64,000 bases of DNA from Fulvia fulva (Eukaryota > Ascomycota > Dothideomycetes > Mycosphaerellales > Mycosphaerellaceae): positions 1,736,001 to 1,800,000 of the forward strand of contig NC_063014.1 in assembly GCF_020509005.1 (NCBI RefSeq), written 5' to 3'. Shown piece after piece: positions 57,233 to 64,000 of the stretch; the first letter of the stretch is position 1; each line of letters starts with the position of its first letter. Under the pieces are notes generated by a model. The model searched no databases and had not been told where the DNA came from. It worked only from the letters and a program-made list of their open reading frames with translations. Both the position numbers and the translations under genes were made by a program.

Positions 57233-58259
57233 TGTGGCGGTGGAGATGCGTGGAGGGTGTGGGTGGTGTTGGAGGAGGTGTTGGAGATGCGGTGTTGCTT
57301 CGGGAGAGCCAAGAATGGAGCGGAGACAAGTCCGCATGGGAAGTGAAAGGTATCACCAGAAGTGTAGTCTGTCCCTCGTCTTCAGCACGAAGAACAGCTA
57401 CCTCCTAGGATCGCTGCAGCATGCCTGATCATGCTGAATGGTACGACAGTGGAGCATTCGAGACGGCTGAGATCTGGTCTCGACGACAAACAGGCATGAT
57501 TTCAGACCATCAATACTTTTGTACGCCCTTCCGGACCAGAACAGGCGCATTGCTGACAGCGCATCGGCGGGTACCTGGCAGTGTTACCGTGACCACCGTG
57601 CTCACAGCGATATGCTGGACTGATCTCTCTTTCTTCTCGCATGGTCCACAGCCTCTACAACAACTTTCGCCATATCCACCACGCGTCTTCTGGCCACGGT
57701 GCCACCACGATACAACCAGCACATTGTTCATCGTCACGCGAGCCATCGGCAGCCGCGCGTCCAATAGCAATCTCGCCTGCCGGTCGACGCGCTTGTGGCG
57801 TTGTCTAAAAACATCTTCAACGGCCCCTAATCGAGGCTTAGCCACTGAGCCTCCCATACTTCGCCTTCAGCCGTGCCATGCGGACGACATGTCTCTTCTT
57901 GGCTCAGAAGGATGGACTACTGTTTCCGACTGTCACAATAGAAAGAGATTTGTGTCCCGGGGGTATCTTGACGTTGTCCTTCATCGTCACTTCTGCTTCT
58001 TCCCCTGCAAACACGCATACATTGAAAACGGATGGCTTTCCAAAGGCCGGAATGTAAACGAGCGTCGCATGTCCATGCATATGTGTGTATGTTCCATCTC
58101 CCAACACCGTGTAAAAGGAATGACAGTCTTGCTAGTCTACACCTCCTTCTTTTCTTACTCGGTCTAAGAGGTCGACGACCAGTGAATGCTTTCTGGAATC
58201 CACTTCCGAACGTGCTCCAGCACATCACGTCCTGTCACATGTTCTCGGTCAAGCATCAT
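57233..58259. other. Intergenic stretch of 1.0 kb, one long but unsupported open frame
   Basis: A 248-codon plus-strand frame (57421-58167) covers most of it. Its composition is Cys/His/Arg-rich with no domain, signal or repeat, and a 115-codon frame overlaps on the other strand, so I treat it as chance. The left end holds the mL53 promoter. Confidence 0.5.
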
Positions 58260-60321
58260 CTAGAAATCGCCACCACCGGTGGAACCTCCTCCTCCTCCGC
58301 CAACTCGTCCTTGGGCCTGGACTCTAGCCTCGTCAAGAGTCCCCCCATTGGCCTCGCCAGCAAGACTGTTGGCATTGAGATTGGCGTTGAGACGACCTCC
58401 GCCTCCAGGTCCGAACTGACCACGACTGGCGGTGTCAAACTGGTTGTTAATACCTGCACCGAGAGCTTGGTCGAAATCGTTGGAGTCTGTGCCGGCGTTG
58501 AAGTTGCGGCCATTGCCAGAGCCAGAGCCGGAGCCTTGGCGCTGAGAGGTCGAGAGGCGAGCGCCACCGCCGCCTTGAAGAAATTGGACGTTGTTGGTAC
58601 CTTGACGGGAGGATTGTGGTGGTATGTCGCCGAATCGGTCTGTACCCACATCCTTTTGCTGGAAGAGGTCTGAATCCTCAGAGTCCTCATCTTCTGGTTG
58701 GAGCTGGTCTTCGTCGTCTTCGTCTTGGCTCTGATCCTGATCTTGAGGACGGTTGTTCTGGAAGTTGGCCATGCCGCCCATTGGACCACCCTGACCACCA
58801 GAGGTCTGGAAGTCGTTTCCATCACGATCAGTGCATTGGAACCCGGTGTCGAGGGCGTTTGCGAGGGAGTCGAATTCTGTCTCGAGCTTGATGGCTTGGA
58901 TTGTGTTGCCGGTTGGCACGCCGGAGGCTGGACCTGGGCCAGAGAGACCTGACGGGCGGATATGGCTGGAACTTGAGCCGGAGCCGGAGCCTTGGACTGA
59001 GGCGCCGCCTTGCAGTTGAGAGCTGCCAGCACCGATGCTGCCACTACCACTGCCGCCGGCGCTGAACTGGCTTTGACTCTGAAAGGAGCCCTGAGCACCG
59101 CCACGGCGGAGAGTGAAGAGGTTGAAGCCCTTGACTGGGAACTGACCGCTGCCAACGGAAGCGAAGTTCCAGTACCAGACGACTTGGTCGCAGAAGACGA
59201 GGACCTGTTGCAATCATGTTAGCATCCTCGAAACAAACTCACGATGATCATGCTCATGAGCATACCTTGAGCGTTTGAATCCCCCTGAAGGGCGGTGCGT
59301 TAAACATCCCGTCAATCCACTCCTGCTTACTCTCCGCCGCAATCGAATCAGTATCACCATTGTCGCCCTCACCCTCAAGAGTATTGATCGAGGACGAGAT
59401 CCCAATGTAATCCTCAGCAATGATTTGCTCGGCAGTAGCTTGAGCATCACCAATGTCAGAGCCCTGGCGGTTGAGGACTCCGATGAAGCGACGGACGAAC
59501 TGGTTGACTTCTTGCCGGGAGACGCATTGACCGCCGATCTGGCTTGGGTTGGAAGCTGGGCCGAAGTTGTTGTTGCTTTGGGGAGACCCAATGCCGCCTG
59601 GGCCGATCCCGCCAATGGGGCCTGGGCGGGATTGAGGGTAGTTGCCGGAATGGGCACCGATGCCGCCGGGGCGGATGCCGTTGTTGGAGGTGGATTGACC
59701 TGGGCGTTGGCGGTTGTTGGAGTTTTGCTGGGGAGAGAAATGGTTCTCGTTCTCATCTTCAGGCTGCTCCTCGTCGTCCTCTTCGTCTTGATCTTCCTCA
59801 TCCTCGGGTTGCTGCGGGTCCTCTTCGTCTTCAGGCTGATCCTCATCTTCACTCTCTTGGTCATCCTCCTCTGGCATAATGCCGTTGTTGGCAGGACCTA
59901 GTCGCTGGCGGTTGTTGCCCTTCTGTGGCCGCATGTTATTGGTACTGTCTTGAGGCCGGCGATTTTGCTGAGGAGAGATCTCATCCTCTTCGTCTTGCTG
60001 AGATGGGCGCCCATTTGAGTCGACGTTGACGTTGTTAGTCGAGCCGTAGCTCTGTGGACGAGGGCGGTTGTTGGAGCCCCTGTTGCCAGATACGGCATCT
60101 ACTTCGTTCTCATTCTGCTTGGGGTCTCCTGAGAAATTTGGAGCGCCATTGTGTTGCTTTTGGTAAGGCTGTGGCCTCTGCTGTCTCTGAGGCGAGTTCT
60201 CAATGTTGCCATTGGTGTCCTCATCTGTCTGAGCATAGGATGGAGGTCTTGGGGCCTGCTGAGGAAGTGCAGCAACTGCCGAAGCAAGCGCAATGACAGA
60301 AAAGAGTGTGCATGTCTTCAT
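58260..60321 (-). CDS. Large secreted NTF2-like-domain protein with acidic and Gly-rich low-complexity parts (two exons)
   Basis: Exon 1 is 60321-59266 and exon 2 is 59204-58260. They are separated by a 61-nt GT-AG intron in phase 0, for 666 aa. It starts with a signal peptide (MKTCTLFSVIALASAVAALP). Residues about 20-255 are Gln/Asn/Pro-rich with an acidic block of Asp/Glu repeats (EDEEDPQQPEDEEDQDEEDD). The folded core straddles the intron: CVSRQEVNQFVRRFIGVLNR, SKQEWIDGMFNAPPFRGIQT joined to LKVLVFCDQVVWYWNFASVG, and later IQAIKLETEFDSLANALDTG with a closing Cys. This is the fungal secreted NTF2-like group. The tail is Gly/Ser/Asn-rich (GSGSGSGNGRNFNAG). The function is unknown; it may be cell-wall or extracellular-matrix associated (inference). 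The long low-complexity flanks are unusual for the family. Confidence 0.8.
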
Positions 60322-61202
60322 TGTTACGAAAGAGTGACGGGATGAAAAAGAAAGGCCAGTCGAAGGATCGTTCAGGTGGCTTCAGTGAGTGAGAGTCTTG
60401 CTGTCAGAGTCGCTCTTTCCGACGCTCGTATATCGCCATGGCCGGCTGACAAAGGTGTGATGCACATGCTCTGAGCATACTCACGGTGTCCATGACCACT
60501 GTGTGAGAGTCTCACGGATTCCTGGTACTCACCCGGGCGCAGACAGCTGGGCATACACCGTTGGAAAGCATCACGTTCTGCCGGTAAGTTGAAGGTGCAT
60601 CAAAAGCTTGACGTGTATCTCATCACGAGCTTGGCCCTTGGTATGTGGTTGACCTTGCGATTGCCCTCCAAGATCCTGGTAAGCTGACTTGGCGCTGTTG
60701 CGTTCGAACATCTGGTAGTGATCTCCAACAGATCTCTCGATTTGCTGCCAGCAAGCTCGAGTTCACTCTTATGTAGCGATCGCTGCATTGTAATCGACGC
60801 ACAGCGCGGATAACAGCGACAAAGTTGATGTCTTTACATAGGAAAAGGTTCCAAGACGTTGTTTTAAACTTCGCCCCTGTAACACAGCTGAACTCGATGT
60901 GGCCCATGCACATGGCTCTGAAACTTGAACAACGTCTGCGACGCTTACAGTCGTCGCATATCCATGCTCAGACTTGTGATGTGGACTGCAGAAAGATGAA
61001 TGCTCGAATCACAGGGTGTCACGTTAGAGGCTGCCACGTGGCCTTCATGCGGCAGTCGACAGAACATTTTGGTACTCCATCAGCCTCCATGACAGGTCCA
61101 GTGCGATTCATCTCTGTGAGTACCGCTTGGAGATCCTAGATGACTTGAGTTATGTCGCAATCTTATGCTCTATACGTAGACTCGTAAGGTCGTGCTCCGT
61201 GA
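60322..61202. other. Intergenic stretch, nothing recognised
   Basis: About 0.9 kb between two minus-strand genes. It should hold the promoter of the secreted NTF2-like gene and the terminator of the NRPS-like gene. Only short frames. Confidence 0.5.
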
Positions 61203-64000
61203 TTAGCTACATGACTGCCATTTCTTCAGCCAGACTTCGACATATCGTTCAATGAGGCCCTCCTCAACTGGGTTGCCAACAGCGCCTAGAGATTGCGCAT
61301 CATGTACCGTTCGGATGGTCTCAGACGTCAGTTCGGAAGGCTCGTTGTCAGTCCGGGATGCGGATGCTATCGGAGCCTTGCCATATTTGCCTTGCCAGAA
61401 ATCAAAGAGCTTGCGGCTTGGGTTCCTCTCAACATCTGCATCGCTCTTGGCAAGTCGCTCGAGCCATTCAGCAGGACTAATAATCTCGAACGGCGGAAGT
61501 TTGCTACGTTTGAGCGCAGGTAGCAATTGCGTTCGGAAGTCGAATGTCTTTGGGTTGACGAGGTGATAGACAAGCTCTGGATCTGCATGCGATATGACTC
61601 GTGACTCGTCAAAGCTGCTCGAGGGGAGAACAAGCTCGACTATTGCTCTTGCGCAAAGATCGACTGGGAGCCAGCTTGGGCGTTCATCGAGCTCTGGGAG
61701 ACATCCAGTGGTGAGCGCACTTCGCACCATTAGTGCTATAGCTTCTGTCTCATTCCAGTCTGCACTGCCAGTATCGCCACTCAGCTGCCCGATTCTCAGT
61801 ACTCGGGAGTGCATGCCGGTCTTACGCATCGCGTTGCGTGTGATGTGTTCAGTAACAAGCTTGCTACGTCCATAGCCCATGCGCTGGGCATGGTTGAGAT
61901 CCTCAACAGCCGTCTCGCAGATTGTGGCCAGCTTTGGTGTGCCACTTGCAGCGCTGACACTACTGCAGAAGTAAAAGCTTGCTGGTTGCGGAAGTCTTCC
62001 ACGGAGACATAGGTTGATGAGATTGTAGGTTCCGCGAATGTGTTGAGCCTCAAAGCTCCGTACTCCAAGGTTGAAGTTTACGGCCCATGCCGAGTGAATC
62101 ACACTTGTGAGAGTGCTCAATAGGTGCTCTAAGTCATGTGCTCGGAGCCCAGAATTAGGCTGGCTGAGATCAGATGGCACTGCGTGTATCTTTGAGTCCT
62201 CTTCATCAGTGAGCTGGATTGCTCTCGTTGCCAGCGACTTGATGAGACGCGCCCCTGCTGCTGCTGGACCTGGTGCTCGGACCAAGGCCCATACTTCGGC
62301 GACATTCTTTTGCTTCGCCAACTCTGCAACAATGAATGCTCCCAGATTGCCAGTGGCACCGGTGACGAGTACGACTTGGTTGGTTGGCTGGCTTCCTCTT
62401 GTTGGAAAGTGCTTTGCAAAGCTGGAGTATCGCTCGATCATCTCCTGCATGACGGCAATCTCGTCTTCTGCGTCCGAAATAGCGCCCTCTCCTGTTCGAA
62501 GCTGGTACAAATGCTTTGCAAGCTGCTTAATGGTACCCTTTTCGAAGACGATGTTCTGGCTTAGAGTCTGCCCAGCCGGTCCAAGGTCGAGATCATGCTT
62601 GATCGCTCGCCAAAGTCTCGTGGTTTGTAGACTATCGACGCCAGCGGAGAAGATGTCTGCGTCGACGCTAGGAAGCTGTATGTCTAGCTCCTTCGAGAAC
62701 GTGGACATGAGCCACCCTTCCAAACCTTGTACGTCCAATCGAATCTTGCCAGGCTGATCCGCAGTCCCAGACTCGAACAATCTGTAAGCCTTGCTGATGT
62801 CGTCAGAAAATTGCTTATATACCTGAGCACGAATGAAAGTGCCCTTGCCAGTCCGTGAGTATGTCACATCCGCGCCCTTGATCACGACCATGTCCTTGGG
62901 AACTCTGGCAAAGCTCTCGGCTTGCACGTTGGCCGCTTCCACCGATGGCCACACTGCTTCGAGGAACTCCTCATCCGACAGGTCGAGTGCTTTCTCGTTC
63001 GACCGAAAGATGAGCGCACCTGGCACAGTGCGCTGAAAGCCAAAGATGACCGCCTCTCGAACATAATCGTCTTGTCTTATCCGACCTTCAATCGGAATCG
63101 GTAGCACCTTCTCGCCATTGACAAGTGTGATTCTGTCATCCAGACGAGAAAGATACTTGTAGTAGTTCGACTTCTTTGGATTAGGGTGTCGAGTGAACAA
63201 ATCGGCAGTGCGGAAACTGTTGGCAGGGTTGCTCGCACTGTATGGTGGCTTCGAGTTGGTAGTTCCTTTTGACTGCAGGCCATCCAGACCAACACACTCG
63301 AAGACGCCAGGTGCTATCTCATCCATCAACGTGAAGTCCGATGCTGGCCGAAGCAATCGCATGTACTGCCACTCGGTGTCTCCTGGAGCCGGAAAGATGT
63401 CATGATCTGTCCGATCTCAGTGCTGCCGTAATTCGCGACCAAGTTGACACCCTTTGCCACGAGACGATCACCAAGCTCGTCTGGACAACTGCTGCCTGCA
63501 AACAGGACCAACTTCACAGCTGCAAGTGCTCGAACGCCGTCTTCTTTCTCTGCGAGGAGCTGAATCACATAAGGCACAGCTGAGATCTGCTGCGGCTTCG
63601 CGACTGCTACTGCATCGATAAGATTCTGCGCAGTGACGGGCAGAGAATGGTTCCCTAGGTACATAGGTGCTCGTGTGTAAAATGCTCGCCCCAGCTCCAT
63701 GAGGCCATGCGAATGGAATAAGGGGGAGATACAGAAAGCCCTCAGGCCGAAGCTCTTTCTGAAGTTGGCCAGACATGCCGTATTCGAAATGAAGATTGGC
63801 TTTGGAAATCCTGTAGAGCCCGACGAATGTAAGATCCAGGCAAGCTTCTTTGCTTCTTTGACTGGGTCAACATTCTGACGCCGAAACTGAGGTGCGCGAG
63901 GTACGTCCCGGAAGTCTTTGTTCTGCAGGATCGGAACTGAGGTGCACCCAGGCCTGTCTTTGCAGATATCATCGACCACAGTTCTGCGCGAGTCCGGGAC
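61203..64000 (-). CDS. NRPS-like adenylate-forming reductase (A-T-R), 5' end outside window, one-base frameshift
   Basis: Minus-strand gene entering from the right edge. The adenylation domain shows the A3 core WILHSSGSTGFPKP (about 63825-63785) and the A5 core NYGSTEIGQIMTS (about 63440-63400). At about 63387 the frame breaks: one missing C in CGGCTCCAGG. The next frame continues with PGDTEWQYMRLLRPASDF and the A-domain end (YYKYLSRLDDRITLVNGEKV). A carrier domain follows with the phosphopantetheine Ser in FSAGVDSLQTTRL (about 62660-62620). Then comes a thioester-reductase Rossmann domain (VVLVTGATGNLGAFIVAEL; catalytic YGRSK). Family members activate a carboxylic acid, load it on the carrier and release it as an aldehyde with NAD(P)H. 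The substrate cannot be read from this part. Whether the frameshift is real decides if the enzyme is active. Confidence 0.83.

Noticed and set aside
57421..58167. 248-codon plus-strand open frame
   Set aside because: Composition is not protein-like, it overlaps a 115-codon frame on the other strand, and there is no recognisable motif.

Overview
The window looks like a filamentous ascomycete nuclear contig, most likely a dothideomycete (inference). Introns are short (about 48-70 nt) with GT-AG ends and CTRAC-type branch points, neighbouring genes lie on both strands, and typical fungal families are present (DUF3431, CorA-like, NRPS-like reductase, F-box-like proteins). The left 24 kb carries the mutation pattern of repeat-induced point mutation (RIP): CA and TG dinucleotides are scarce, TA is in excess, CG is kept, and Gln and Trp codons have become stops.

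Bases 1 to about 24,110 are a nested block of dead retrotransposons with no host gene. The oldest visible layer is a minus-strand Gypsy element whose gag-protease reading is split into three pieces (4300-5434, 15947-16218, 21733-22950). Between the first two pieces lie two plus-strand LINEs in tandem, bounded by a 14-bp target-site duplication. Between the second and third lies a complete Copia element with 212-bp LTRs. A third LINE, on the minus strand, fills 1-4270 and runs off the window.

From 24.1 kb the base composition changes abruptly and host genes begin. In order: a small secreted protein (24888-25536); a DUF3431 membrane protein; two serine-rich proteins of unknown role; an RBM25-like splicing factor divergent from mitoribosomal protein bS21m; an F-box-like protein; a type I membrane protein; an amino-acid permease with a one-base frameshift; a gene desert (38.2-40.9 kb); a zinc-finger-like protein followed by a pseudogene field (astacin-type peptidase and a decayed zinc-finger paralogue); a broken CorA-like transporter; and a second F-box-like protein.

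The right part holds conserved housekeeping genes: CMC2 (cytochrome oxidase assembly) divergent from prefoldin subunit 2, the CCAAT-binding subunit HAP3/NF-YB, an RTC4-domain protein, and mitoribosomal protein mL53. It then has a large secreted NTF2-like protein and, at the window end, an NRPS-like adenylation-thiolation-reductase gene that is cut off and carries a one-base frameshift.

I see no single cohesive new system. The strongest signals are the datable TE nest with repeated use of one LINE target site, the secreted-protein gene next to the RIP edge, and several single-base coding breaks in otherwise conserved genes. All splice sites and motif calls were read by eye; no search or alignment software was used.
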